A stretch of 30,934 nucleotides of DNA from Anaerolineaceae bacterium UBA6105. Lineage in GTDB: Bacteria > Chloroflexota > Anaerolineae > Anaerolineales > Anaerolineaceae. The stretch covers positions 41,894 to 72,827 of the forward strand of contig DIWN01000098.1 of assembly GCA_002423495.1 (NCBI GenBank), in the 5' to 3' direction. Positions 16,325 through 23,825 of the stretch are shown here, piece by piece (the first letter of the stretch is position 1; every line of letters starts with the position of its first letter). Position numbers and translations under genes: made by a program. A model generated the notes under the pieces. The model did no database searches. It was given only the letters and a program-made list of their open reading frames with translations, and had not been told where the DNA came from.

Positions 16325-17215
16325 ATGTCCTCTTATTCCCGCGGAAAAGCCATTCTTCTAGCCCTGTTTGTGACCCTGCTTTGGTCCAGTTCCATCATCC
16401 TGATCAAAAAGTTTCTTGTGGATGTTCCCCCGTTGGCTTTTACCGGCATCCGCTACATGCTGGCTTTCCTTATCCTGCTGCCAGGTCTGCTCAAACGCAG
16501 AGCTGAAGTGAAGCAGCTGAGTTCTTTTGACTGGCGCTACCTGGTGATCCTGGGGCTGGTTTACTATACGATCACACAGGGCGGATCGTTTTTAGCCCTG
16601 GTGCACCTGGACGCGATCACAATGAGCCTGCTGCTGAGTTTCACCGGTCCATTGGTGGCGGTGTTGGGCTTATTATTCCTGAAGGAACCCGTCTCCCGTC
16701 TGCAGTGGAGCGGGATGGCGATCTTCCTTGCCGGTGTTCTGATCTACTTCCTGCCGGAAACAACAATTCCGAAGAGTGCGCTTGGAATGGGGCTGGCGCT
16801 GTTTACGATGATCGCTAATTCGGTTGCGGCAGTGATGGGACGGGGTGTGAACCGCTCTCAGCGCCTGGACCCGATGGTGGTGACGGGCATCAGCATGGGC
16901 ATCGGCGCGGTGGTGCTGCTGGGGGGAGTTGTGATTTTTCAGGGCTTTCCGCCGCTGGACCTGGTGGATTGGCTGCTGTTGCTCTTGATCGCGGGTCTCA
17001 ACACCGCTCTGGCTTTCTGGATTTGGAATCGCACCTTGCAGTCGCTGACGGCGATGGAATCGAGCATGATCAACAATTCCATGCTGATCCAGATTACGCT
17101 GCTGGCCTGGATTTTTCTGGGGGAGAGCGTTTCCCTGATTGGTCTAATCGGGTTAATTGTGGCGGTGGTTGGTTTGTTCCTGGTCAACTGGCAACCCAAA
17201 AAACAAACCGCCTGA
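16325..17215 (+). CDS. EamA/DMT-family transporter
   Basis: A 296-aa membrane protein with ten hydrophobic helices in two repeated EamA halves. Each half opens in the family manner: the first with LFVTLLWSSSIILIKK, the second with LGMGLALFTMIANSVAAVMG. The family exports amino acids, metabolites or drugs through the cytoplasmic membrane, and the substrate cannot be assigned. The start at 16325 has AAGG 10 nt upstream and removes an unlikely 25-residue lead-in. It stands alone between a terminator and a convergent methyltransferase gene, whose stop is 36 bp away. Its place beside an amino-acid importer and kynureninase may be chance. Confidence 0.88.
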   Translation: MSSYSRGKAILLALFVTLLWSSSIILIKKFLVDVPPLAFTGIRYMLAFLILLPGLLKRRAEVKQLSSFDWRYLVILGLVYYTITQGGSFLALVHLDAITMSLLLSFTGPLVAVLGLLFLKEPVSRLQWSGMAIFLAGVLIYFLPETTIPKSALGMGLALFTMIANSVAAVMGRGVNRSQRLDPMVVTGISMGIGAVVLLGGVVIFQGFPPLDLVDWLLLLLIAGLNTALAFWIWNRTLQSLTAMESSMINNSMLIQITLLAWIFLGESVSLIGLIGLIVAVVGLFLVNWQPKKQTA

Positions 17216-17251
17216 ATTCACGAAGTTTATTAATTGTTCAATGCACTTGTT

Positions 17252-18097
17252 TCAGGCAGGTTTTGCCGCCCTGTGAGTTTCTTTTTTTGTTTTGCATTTC
17301 TTCAATAAACGGAGATAGACCTCGTCCTGGTTGGTGGCAATCAGGTTGCCCCAGGCTTTTTGGTCATGCAGATGATGTGGATAAGTGAAGTAACCTCTCC
17401 ATGAATGCTGCTCGCCGTATCTCACGATCGGACGCCACTCCGAAACGAGTACATGGTAGCCCTTGCCAATCAGATAATCTGCCAAAGTTTCATACGTGTA
17501 TCCTAATTTTTGTGTTTTTGCGTCCTCAAATTCACATAAGATGACTCTTGGCTGCGTTTGCTCCCAATCCAAACCTTCTAAAACCATTAAATCGAAACCC
17601 TCAGTGTCGATCTTCAGGTAATCTACCCTGGTCAAATTTTGTTCGAGCAGGAAGCCACTGAGCGTGGTTGTGCTCACCGTGTTGGCCAGTTCATGGCTGG
17701 GAAGAAAGGCAGACAGGCTGCTGACACCGCTGGACTCATTTGAAGTGTAGAAAGGAACCGAAGCTTCCACCTTATCTGAAACAGCGCGACCATCTATTTG
17801 AACACCGGAATAGGTTCGCGTGTTTTCCAGCAACTGAGCACGATTAGCGGAGTCTGGTTCAAAGGCGTACACCTGCCAGCCGGCTTTTGCGAATGGGATC
17901 AGACAATAGCCATGGTGCGCCCCCACGTCGCACATAATCCCCGTAGTGACGGAATCTTGAAAGGTTTCGAAAATGATTTCATTTTCGTCCGTGCAAGTTA
18001 GCGCTACTAGTTTCTGCCGGACAGTATGCCAGACTCCTGCAGGCCCCTTCTCTTTCAGGATTATGATTGCCGTTCCCAATTTTTTTCTAATACCCAC
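17252..18097 (-). CDS. FkbM-family SAM-dependent methyltransferase
   Basis: This 281-aa class I methyltransferase has the SAM-binding motif I CDVGAHHGYCLIPFAKAG near residue 56, the acidic FEPD end of strand 2, and the FkbM hallmark VDYLKIDTEGFDLMVLEG near residue 160. FkbM enzymes O-methylate sugars or polyketides, and in polysaccharide loci they usually modify glycan hydroxyls. Translation starts at GTG 18097, backed by AGGAGG 8 nt upstream. It lies 20 nt after a GT2 gene, so the two are probably one transcript that caps or decorates a glycan. It is the last gene of the locus, converging with the EamA gene. Confidence 0.88.
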   Translation of the reverse strand: MGIRKKLGTAIIILKEKGPAGVWHTVRQKLVALTCTDENEIIFETFQDSVTTGIMCDVGAHHGYCLIPFAKAGWQVYAFEPDSANRAQLLENTRTYSGVQIDGRAVSDKVEASVPFYTSNESSGVSSLSAFLPSHELANTVSTTTLSGFLLEQNLTRVDYLKIDTEGFDLMVLEGLDWEQTQPRVILCEFEDAKTQKLGYTYETLADYLIGKGYHVLVSEWRPIVRYGEQHSWRGYFTYPHHLHDQKAWGNLIATNQDEVYLRLLKKCKTKKETHRAAKPA

Positions 18098-18117
18098 CTT
18101 AATATCCTCCTATCCTT

Positions 18118-18891
18118 TCAGGAAAGCCGGCGCTTGCGCAGCCAAATCCATGCCGGCTGCACCAGTTTGCGGATCGTATACTTCAAGGTCAACAGGGAGA
18201 GCTTTTTTCCCCCATCGCGGTAGTGCACGCGCAGCATCTCAGGCCAGCAGCGGTCATCCGCGGCGATCGATTTTGCCCCTTCGTGCAGGCGGAATGCCGC
18301 CCAGAGCTCAGGCACGTAGAGCAGCGGCGCTTGCTCAGCCAGGCGCGTCCAGAGGTCATAATCCATGGCAAAGTAAAAACTGTCGTCCAGGGGTCCCACT
18401 TTGCGCCAGAGATCCGCCCGGAAGAAAGCGGTCTGCTGAGGGATGTGCACATAGCCGCGGCGCAGCTTTTTCAGGTTGGTCTGAGCGGCCGGAAAATCAC
18501 CGATGATTTTGCCTTCGCTGTTGATCCAGTGGCAGTTGGCGTAGACCATGCCAATCTCGGGGTGCTCCTGGAGCTGCAGCACGGCAGCACGGACGGCACC
18601 GGGATAGAGGATGTCATCCGAGTTCAGCCAGGCCAGGATCTCGCCCGTGGCACGCGCGAAGCCCTGGTTGATGGCATCGGTCTGCCCCTTGTCCTTCTGA
18701 CTTTGCCAATACGCCAGGCGATCGGCATGCTTTTGGATGATATCCAGGCTGCCGTCGCTGGAGCCGCCATCGATGACGATGTATTCTATGTTCGGGTAGT
18801 CCTGCTCGAGCACGCTGCGCATGGTTTGCTCAAGGAAGCGCGCCTGGTTGAAAGAGGGGGTGATGATGCTGACTTTTGGCTGAGTGGACAT
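18118..18891 (-). CDS. GT2-family glycosyltransferase (copy A)
   Basis: A 257-aa family 2 transferase (GT-A fold) that adds a sugar from a nucleotide donor. It opens with VSIITPSFNQARFLEQT, has VIDGGSSDGS, and carries the metal-binding acidic motif WLNSDD near residue 96. FAMDYDLWTRLA near residue 180 contains the probable catalytic-base region. The first 100 residues are very close to the GT2 encoded at 19241, marking them as paralogues, while the C-terminal acceptor halves differ. The start is set at 18891; an upstream lead-in of 30 residues is not family-like. A perfect TATAAT lies 6 nt before ATG, with no well-spaced ribosome site. Confidence 0.9.
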   Translation of the reverse strand: MSTQPKVSIITPSFNQARFLEQTMRSVLEQDYPNIEYIVIDGGSSDGSLDIIQKHADRLAYWQSQKDKGQTDAINQGFARATGEILAWLNSDDILYPGAVRAAVLQLQEHPEIGMVYANCHWINSEGKIIGDFPAAQTNLKKLRRGYVHIPQQTAFFRADLWRKVGPLDDSFYFAMDYDLWTRLAEQAPLLYVPELWAAFRLHEGAKSIAADDRCWPEMLRVHYRDGGKKLSLLTLKYTIRKLVQPAWIWLRKRRLS

Positions 18892-18897
18892 AACCTT

Positions 18898-18903
18898 ATT
18901 ATA
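18898..18903 (-). promoter_or_regulatory. Perfect -10 box placing the transcript start at the GT2-A ATG
   Basis: TATAAT on the minus strand is followed by six bases (AAGGTT) and then ATG, so +1 would fall on the A of ATG. The -35 is poor. Apart from the repeats listed separately, nothing gene-like is seen in 18892-19240. Confidence 0.5.
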
Positions 18904-19028
18904 GATCAAGTGTTGTGTTAGAGATACCCACGCCCAATGATTCCATCTCTCTGTAGCTGTAGATCGGATTGTTGGGTCCATCTGCGGAGCCCGGTCTACA
19001 ATTGAGTTTATTTATTCGAAGAGCCGTA

Positions 19029-19088
19029 AGGTGGGTTGGCGTCGACAAGTGCAAATGATATAACCCAATATATATAGCCAACCCACCT
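19029..19088. repeat. Inverted repeat in the GT2 gap
   Basis: The 12-bp arms aggtgggttggc (19029-19040) and gccaacccacct (19077-19088) are perfectly complementary around a 36-nt AT-rich loop. The arms share the core ggtgggttggc with the direct repeats just to the right, so all belong to one REP-like family. This gap (18892-19240) holds no convincing gene. Confidence 0.6.
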
Positions 19089-19152
19089 GATATACGTGCC
19101 ATCCTTCGGTGGGTAGGCTATAAAGCAGCTTGGGTTGAAGAAAGTTACGTGG

Positions 19153-19202
19153 CGCCAACCCACCCTACGAATCATGGCCTTGACAACGCCAACCCACCCT
19201 AC
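19153..19202. repeat. Pair of 16-bp direct repeats
   Basis: The sequence cgccaacccaccctac occurs at 19153-19168 and again at 19187-19202, 18 nt apart. It contains the same core as the inverted repeat at 19029-19088 and ends in CCCTAC like the left-edge repeats. Two copies with an 18-nt spacer do not make a CRISPR array. Confidence 0.65.
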
Positions 19203-19240
19203 AGTTTATCGAAGTTAGCAATACAACAGGATTACGATCT

Positions 19241-20194
19241 TTATTTATCCTGGCGTTTTTGATAGTGTTTCAAGCGCCAGTTGGCGTAACTCTTCTTTAG
19301 GTTTTGGGCGCCGAGCGCGCCAAGGGCGGCATAGCCTACGCGTTTGAGTGTACCCTTTGCGCTGGAGGGCGCCAGGCGCAGCATTTTCGCGTAGGATCGC
19401 AAGGCCGGCTTGAACTGACCAGCTTCCACCAGGTAGAAGGCGTTCAGGCGGTGTGCTCCCGCCCAGATTTTGTTGAACAATTGACCGGAAAGCGGGTGGA
19501 AGCGTTCTTCCTCGCACAGCCATTTGGCTAGGCGGAAGGCTTCCGCGCCGAAATCCTGGGCGTGGGCGATGTTCTTAGCGTCTGAGTGGATGCGGGCTGC
19601 CGCCCAAACGGGTCCGGGAACGTAAAATGGCTCTGCGATCGCGGCCATTCTGAGCCAGAGCTGCACATCCAGCAGGTAGTTGTAGCTGAGGTCCAGGTAG
19701 CCGGCTTGCTCCAGCACCGCGCGGCGCATGAAAACCCCGGGCTGACCAATAATATTGAAGGTCATGAGCTCTGGCAGTTTCCAATCGCCATAGCGCATCA
19801 GGTTGAAGGCCTTTCCGTGTTCGTCAATTGACTCGACATCAGTAAAAACAAAAGAGGCTTCAGGGTGCTGGCGAAAGGCTTCCACCGCGCCAGCAATCGC
19901 GCCCGGGTAATAGAGATCGTCCGAATTGAGCCAGCCAATGATCTCACCGGTAGCTTTGGCAAAACCCTTGTTGATACCGTCTGCCTGCCCCTTATCTTTT
20001 TCTGAAACCCATCCAGCAAGCTTTGACGTGTATTGTTTGATGATCTCGATGCTCTTATCCGTAGAGCCGCCATCGATGACCCAGTATTCAAGATTGGGAT
20101 AATCCTGTTCCAGGACAGAGCGAAGCGTCTGCTCGAGGAAGGCAGCCTGGTTGTAAGAGGGGGTGATGATGCTCACCAGCGGTTGGAAAAGCAT
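19241..20194 (-). CDS. GT2-family glycosyltransferase (copy B)
   Basis: A 317-aa family 2 glycosyltransferase with VSIITPSYNQAAFLEQT, VIDGGSTDKS, KGQADGINKGFAKATGE and the metal-binding WLNSDD near residue 92, then YNYLLDVQLWLRMA in the catalytic-base position. Its C-terminal tail is basic and helical, as in membrane-associated transferases. It is a paralogue of the shorter GT2 encoded at 18118, almost the same over the nucleotide-sugar half. Gaps on both sides (350-366 nt) carry repeats, and the gene has its own perfect -10 box 6 nt before ATG with no ribosome site. Donor and acceptor sugars are unknown. Confidence 0.9.
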   Translation of the reverse strand: MLFQPLVSIITPSYNQAAFLEQTLRSVLEQDYPNLEYWVIDGGSTDKSIEIIKQYTSKLAGWVSEKDKGQADGINKGFAKATGEIIGWLNSDDLYYPGAIAGAVEAFRQHPEASFVFTDVESIDEHGKAFNLMRYGDWKLPELMTFNIIGQPGVFMRRAVLEQAGYLDLSYNYLLDVQLWLRMAAIAEPFYVPGPVWAAARIHSDAKNIAHAQDFGAEAFRLAKWLCEEERFHPLSGQLFNKIWAGAHRLNAFYLVEAGQFKPALRSYAKMLRLAPSSAKGTLKRVGYAALGALGAQNLKKSYANWRLKHYQKRQDK

Positions 20195-20200
20195 AGTTGA

Positions 20201-20206
20201 ATTATA
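20201..20206 (-). promoter_or_regulatory. Perfect -10 box placing the transcript start at the GT2-B ATG
   Basis: TATAAT on the minus strand is followed by TCAACT and then ATG, giving the same 6-nt spacing as for GT2-A, with +1 on the A of ATG. No -35 resembling the consensus and no Shine-Dalgarno sequence were found. Confidence 0.5.
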
Positions 20207-20315
20207 GTTGAAGTTTGAAGTTCGGGGTTTACCGTTATTACAGTAATGCTTTACTGTCGGTCAGCTTGCGAATTTCAACCTGACGTCATGCACTGGACAC
20301 CTGCGGTGAAATCGT

Positions 20316-20553
20316 GTGCTCGGTCAGGAGACCGGCACAATCATAGCAGTTGATCGTACCGGCGTCCCCGCCGTGTACGTGAGATGACTGCCAGGTCGCC
20401 ATTCTTTTTTTAAAGAGGATGCCTGCGGCTGATTCCTGTGCTCGGTCCCACAGGGAGGCTTCGCACTCAGGAGAGCGGCAAAATCGGAGTTTGAATGTTT
20501 TCGGTCTGGAGACTACCCATCCGTTTCACGGTGGGCACAGACGGCACAATCGG
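20316..20553. repeat. Three degenerate copies of a hairpin repeat
   Basis: The gap 20195-20560 holds no convincing gene but shows a repeated design. Copy 1 (20316-20342) is gtgctcggtc, loop AGGA, gaccggcacaatc, folding into a 9-bp stem with one bulge. Copy 2 (20438-20485) again starts gtgctcggtc and ends cggcaaaatc, with a longer middle that has its own cctgtg/cacagg stem. Copy 3 (20502-20553) starts cggtctggagac and ends cggcacaatc. The window's first 12 bases match copy 3. These look like mobile REP-type elements or their relics. Confidence 0.55.
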
Positions 20554-20560
20554 TCGTTTC

Positions 20561-21373
20561 CTACCCAAACAGACTCAGATAATCAACCTTTTCGAAGATA
20601 TCCAGCTTGCCGCCGATGGTCGCGTCCACCACGCGCCTGCCAGCCTTTTCGTAAGCCTGGCGTGCCATGCGGTAGCCTATCTCGGAGGTCTCCAGGTCTG
20701 GCAATTGCCAGCGGAAGCCCTTGCCAAAGTAAGCTGCCGAGAAATGGTTGGGGTCATCGCCCTCGGATTGCACCGTGGTGTTGGGTTTACCCTTGGTGGC
20801 GAAGCTGTGGTCGACGCCAATCAGGATCACCTCCTGAAAGCCCATATGGTAAGCCAGCTGCAAGCAGACGTTGGTTACCGTGGCGCCTTCCCAGACCCGG
20901 TTGCGTACATCAGTTGAGAACCTGGGCGTGGTGTAGGTGGTGTAGATAAAGTGCATCCAGTCGTCCATCTGCAGCCACTTGCTGGCGCGCCACGAGAAAA
21001 ACTTGGGCATTTGCAGGGCGTTGAATTCGGGCACGGACTGTTCCACCACCAGGTCATTGACGCAAACCAGGTAGCTAGGGGTGAAATCAAGCTCCTCGGA
21101 TGCCAGAAAAACCCGGTTCATGCCAATGGTAAATTCATTCTTGAGCCGGCTGAGGTCGGTGTTTTTCAGTGAAGGACCGTTGCCAACGATGAAACAGCGC
21201 TCTCCTTTGTGGCTATCCTTCAACTGGGCTAGCCTGCGGCGGGATTCGCGCCGCCAGGGGTGCAGGTAAGCCGCGGGCAGCTCAGGAACGCGCTTGAGGA
21301 AATCGTAGCCATTGCGGGCAAGACGACCCAGCGGAGATATTTCAGGCATTGGATTTGATTGGCTCATGCTCAC
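20561..21373 (-). CDS. DUF115 (MptE/Maf-like) protein
   Basis: A 270-aa member of the DUF115 group, related to 6-hydroxymethylpterin diphosphokinase MptE and to the core of Maf proteins that move nonulosonic acids onto flagellin. It has the family's FIVGNGPSLKNTDLSRL near residue 60, TIGMNRVFLA, and LIGVDHSF near residue 185. In surface-glycan loci such proteins are thought to be glycosyltransferases or transfer accessories. The presence of two CMP-sugar synthetase genes in the same operon favours a nonulosonic-acid transfer role, as inference. GTG is chosen as start because it overlaps the preceding stop (GTGA), although an ATG lies two codons further in; neither has a clear ribosome site. 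Confidence 0.8.
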   Translation of the reverse strand: MSMSQSNPMPEISPLGRLARNGYDFLKRVPELPAAYLHPWRRESRRRLAQLKDSHKGERCFIVGNGPSLKNTDLSRLKNEFTIGMNRVFLASEELDFTPSYLVCVNDLVVEQSVPEFNALQMPKFFSWRASKWLQMDDWMHFIYTTYTTPRFSTDVRNRVWEGATVTNVCLQLAYHMGFQEVILIGVDHSFATKGKPNTTVQSEGDDPNHFSAAYFGKGFRWQLPDLETSEIGYRMARQAYEKAGRRVVDATIGGKLDIFEKVDYLSLFG

Positions 21374-22134
21374 TCAGTGCTCAGGCGACAGGTTGCCCCA
21401 CCATCAGCCACCAGCCCCTGCCCGGTGATAAAGCTGGACTGGGTTCCATCTGCCAGGAAATAGATCACCGAAGCGATTTCTTCGGCCAGAGCGACGCGTC
21501 CGTTGACAGTTTTGGCAGCCAGGGCAGCCAGTTGACTCTCTTCGGAGGCTTCGTTGTCACGTCCGCGGTGAAAGCCGGCGCGCAGCATGGGCGTATCGAC
21601 CGCCCCGGGAAGCACGGCGTTGACGCGGATGTTGTCTGGCGCGAACTCGATCGCCATGGCGCGGGTCAATGCCAGCAAGCCGCCCTTGCTGGCAGCATAA
21701 GCAGCGATATTCGCGCTGGTTGCTACGGCGTGCACTGACGAAACATTCACGATCGCGCCACCGCCTTCCGCTTTTAAAAGGGGGTAAGCCAGCTTGGCGC
21801 CCAAAAAGACCGAGCGCAGGTTGGATGCCATCACCATATCCCATTCCTCAACCGTCGTTTCGATGATGGGCTTGGTCACCTGGAAGCCGGCGTTGTTTAC
21901 CAGCACATCCAGGGTTGGGGTGAATTGGGTTGCCTGGGCAAAGATCATCTCGAGGTTCTCAGGCACGGAAATATCTGCCTGGATGAACAACCCATCGGTA
22001 GGGAACTCGGGATAAACACTCTGACGGTCGACGCCAATCATACGGAAGCCGCGGTCATGGAAATGCTTCACGGTTGCCCGCCCCACGCCGCCAGCGGCGC
22101 CGGTGATCAGGATGGTTTTCTTTGAATCGCTCAT
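21370..22134 (-). CDS. Short-chain dehydrogenase/reductase (SDR)
   Basis: A 254-aa classical SDR. The Rossmann motif ITGAAGGVG, VNNAG, active-site SSV Ser and YAASK (catalytic Tyr and Lys) are all present. It ends in VADGGATCRL, typical of the family. It would oxidise or reduce a hydroxyl or keto group with NAD(P), here probably on a sugar or sugar-derived acid. The start at 22134 has AAGGA 6 nt upstream; a longer frame to 22302 runs into the neighbouring dehydrogenase gene and has no SDR likeness. It shares a 4-bp overlap with the DUF115 gene downstream. Confidence 0.88.
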   Translation of the reverse strand: MSDSKKTILITGAAGGVGRATVKHFHDRGFRMIGVDRQSVYPEFPTDGLFIQADISVPENLEMIFAQATQFTPTLDVLVNNAGFQVTKPIIETTVEEWDMVMASNLRSVFLGAKLAYPLLKAEGGGAIVNVSSVHAVATSANIAAYAASKGGLLALTRAMAIEFAPDNIRVNAVLPGAVDTPMLRAGFHRGRDNEASEESQLAALAAKTVNGRVALAEEIASVIYFLADGTQSSFITGQGLVADGGATCRLSTE

Positions 22135-22156
22135 AGGGAGTCCTTTTCTGTCGGAA

Positions 22157-23137
22157 TTATGCGCCTTTTTCGAGCGCTTTGAGGTTGGCGATATCGCCCA
22201 CCGGGATATCAAGACCGACCAGCAAATTGCGCAGGGTGTTCCAGTGGACCCGTTCCCAATAGAACGGGCTGCTGTTGGTGTTGTGAGGCGAAAGCAAAAC
22301 ATTATCCATCTTTAACAGTGGGCTGTCTAGCGGCAAAGGCTCCTGTTCAAACACGTCCAGCGCCGCGCCTCTCAGGCGTCCTTGCTGCAGGGCTTCCACC
22401 AGCGCAACTTCGTGCACCACCGGTCCCCGCGAGGTGTTGATCAGCACCGCGCTGGGTTTGACCAGGCGCAGGGTTTCGGCGTTGATCAGATGATAGGCGG
22501 AGGGGGTCAGGGTGGTGTTGAGGCTGATGTAGTCCGCGCGCTGGAGCAGGGCTTCCAGGGTGGTCATCTCCACGCCATATTCCACCAGGAAGTCAGGCGC
22601 GATCTCGACAATGTCGTTTCCCAGCAGCCTCATGCCGAAGGCGCGCGCCCTTCTCAGGACGGCTTTACCGCAATTGCCTACGCCGATGACACCAAGCGTT
22701 GATTCGCTCAGGGTGTGCCCGGGAATTTTGTCCCAAACGCCATTCTTCATGGCGCGGTCCATCCAGGGCTGAAGGCGGGCGAAGTTGAGCATGCTGTTCA
22801 TCACGCTTTCAGATACGGGCACGGTGAAAGCGTTGGGTGTGTTCATCACGCGCACGCCCATGGATTCTGCTGCTTCCTTATCGATCGAGTCAATGCCGGT
22901 GCCCCACTTGGAAATCACTTTCAGGGCGGGCAAGCAGGCTTTGATGACATCGGCGTTATAGCGGTCATCCCCGCAGATCGTGCCCTCGAACTGACCCGCA
23001 TAGTGCAGAATTTCTTCTGCTTCAAGCCGTTCGTGGACTTCCGGAATGATGGGGTGGATGCCGAAATGTTCCAGCACAGGAGTAAAGCGATCCATGAAAG
23101 GCAGCATGTAGGGGGCAGAAACTAAAACGTTCTTCAT
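22157..23137 (-). CDS. D-2-hydroxyacid dehydrogenase (SerA/phosphoglycerate dehydrogenase-like)
   Basis: A 326-aa NAD-dependent oxidoreductase interconverting a 2-hydroxy acid and a 2-keto acid. The catalytic set is visible: Arg237 in NTSRGPV, Glu266 in DVFEQEP and His285 in LSPHNT. The nucleotide motif is GVGNCG (152-157), with Asp175 (LLGNDI) at the end of the second strand suggesting NAD. It lacks the C-terminal ACT regulatory domain of many SerA proteins. AGGTGG 5 nt before ATG 23137 decides the start over an in-frame GTG at 23146. Its position among sugar-acid genes suggests a 2-keto sugar acid substrate rather than serine synthesis, but this is open. Confidence 0.87.
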   Translation of the reverse strand: MKNVLVSAPYMLPFMDRFTPVLEHFGIHPIIPEVHERLEAEEILHYAGQFEGTICGDDRYNADVIKACLPALKVISKWGTGIDSIDKEAAESMGVRVMNTPNAFTVPVSESVMNSMLNFARLQPWMDRAMKNGVWDKIPGHTLSESTLGVIGVGNCGKAVLRRARAFGMRLLGNDIVEIAPDFLVEYGVEMTTLEALLQRADYISLNTTLTPSAYHLINAETLRLVKPSAVLINTSRGPVVHEVALVEALQQGRLRGAALDVFEQEPLPLDSPLLKMDNVLLSPHNTNSSPFYWERVHWNTLRNLLVGLDIPVGDIANLKALEKGA

Positions 23138-23147
23138 TCGAACCACC

Positions 23148-23825
23148 TCATTGTTTATTTTGGTGAGTCATCAGCGTCTCCGCGATGACAAAATCCAGCT
23201 CCACGTCAATATCCGTGGCTTCGCGGGCATCAATCTCAAACATCATCGATCTCTCACCCAAGCGGTTGCGCCTTGAGATCAGGGTTTCGCGGGTGAAGAG
23301 GTAGATGCAGGAGTTTTCCTCGTAGATCGGCGGAAGGTCCTGAGTGCGCAAGAGGACCGCCGGGTTGTGGTTTACCGCACGCCCAAGTTCATCCCACAGG
23401 CGGGTCTGCAGCCGGGTGACCCCGAACAGGGAATCGTACTCCGGGTGGGACTGGCGCAGTTGGGCAATGGCGCGCCGGATCGTATCCGCCTTGAGCAGCG
23501 GATTGGTGCTGTGGGTCTGCAGATAGAGATCAGCGGGAACCTGGGCGGTGTCATAGATCAGGATTTCATTGGTGGGGGTTGTGTCGGCACGCAATTCTTC
23601 CGGGCGCAGCAGCACCTTCACCTGCGGATAGTCCCGCGACAGGCCTTCAATCACTGGTGGCGAATCTGTGTCCACCACCACCTGGCTGATTTCTTCAACG
23701 CTCAGGAGGGTCTCGATGATATGCGCGTAGAGCGGTTTGCCGCACATCAGGCGGTAATTTTTTCCGGGTACGCGTTTGGAATCGTGGCGCATGGGCACCA
23801 GGGCAACGATCTTTTCGAGTTTCAT
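23148..23825 (-). CDS. Acylneuraminate cytidylyltransferase-like protein (stand-alone)
   Basis: A 225-aa CMP-sugar synthetase that would activate a nonulosonic-type acid with CTP. The CTP-binding loop reads PMRHDSKRVPGKN (11-23), where the usual second and fourth-fifth residues (PARGGSKRIPGKN) are changed to Met and His-Asp. Other landmarks are VVVDTDS, LQTHSTNPLL, YEENSCIYLF and AREATDIDVELDF, which carries the metal-binding acids. AAGGAGG precedes ATG, which overlaps the upstream stop by 4 bp. A second cytidylyltransferase is encoded at 26314, so the locus may activate two different sugar acids. Confidence 0.85.
   Translation of the reverse strand: MKLEKIVALVPMRHDSKRVPGKNYRLMCGKPLYAHIIETLLSVEEISQVVVDTDSPPVIEGLSRDYPQVKVLLRPEELRADTTPTNEILIYDTAQVPADLYLQTHSTNPLLKADTIRRAIAQLRQSHPEYDSLFGVTRLQTRLWDELGRAVNHNPAVLLRTQDLPPIYEENSCIYLFTRETLISRRNRLGERSMMFEIDAREATDIDVELDFVIAETLMTHQNKQ

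Noticed and set aside
18223..18921. Plus-strand reading frame of 232 codons
   Set aside because: It is antisense to GT2 copy A, which has clear family motifs; the frame is a by-product of codon bias on the other strand.
19153..19202. CRISPR-like direct repeats
   Set aside because: Only two 16-bp copies with an 18-nt spacer are present, the core also occurs inverted nearby, and no cas gene is in the window.
20495..20917. Plus-strand reading frame starting in the repeat gap and entering the DUF115 gene
   Set aside because: Most of it is antisense to the DUF115 coding region, and no ribosome site or domain supports it.
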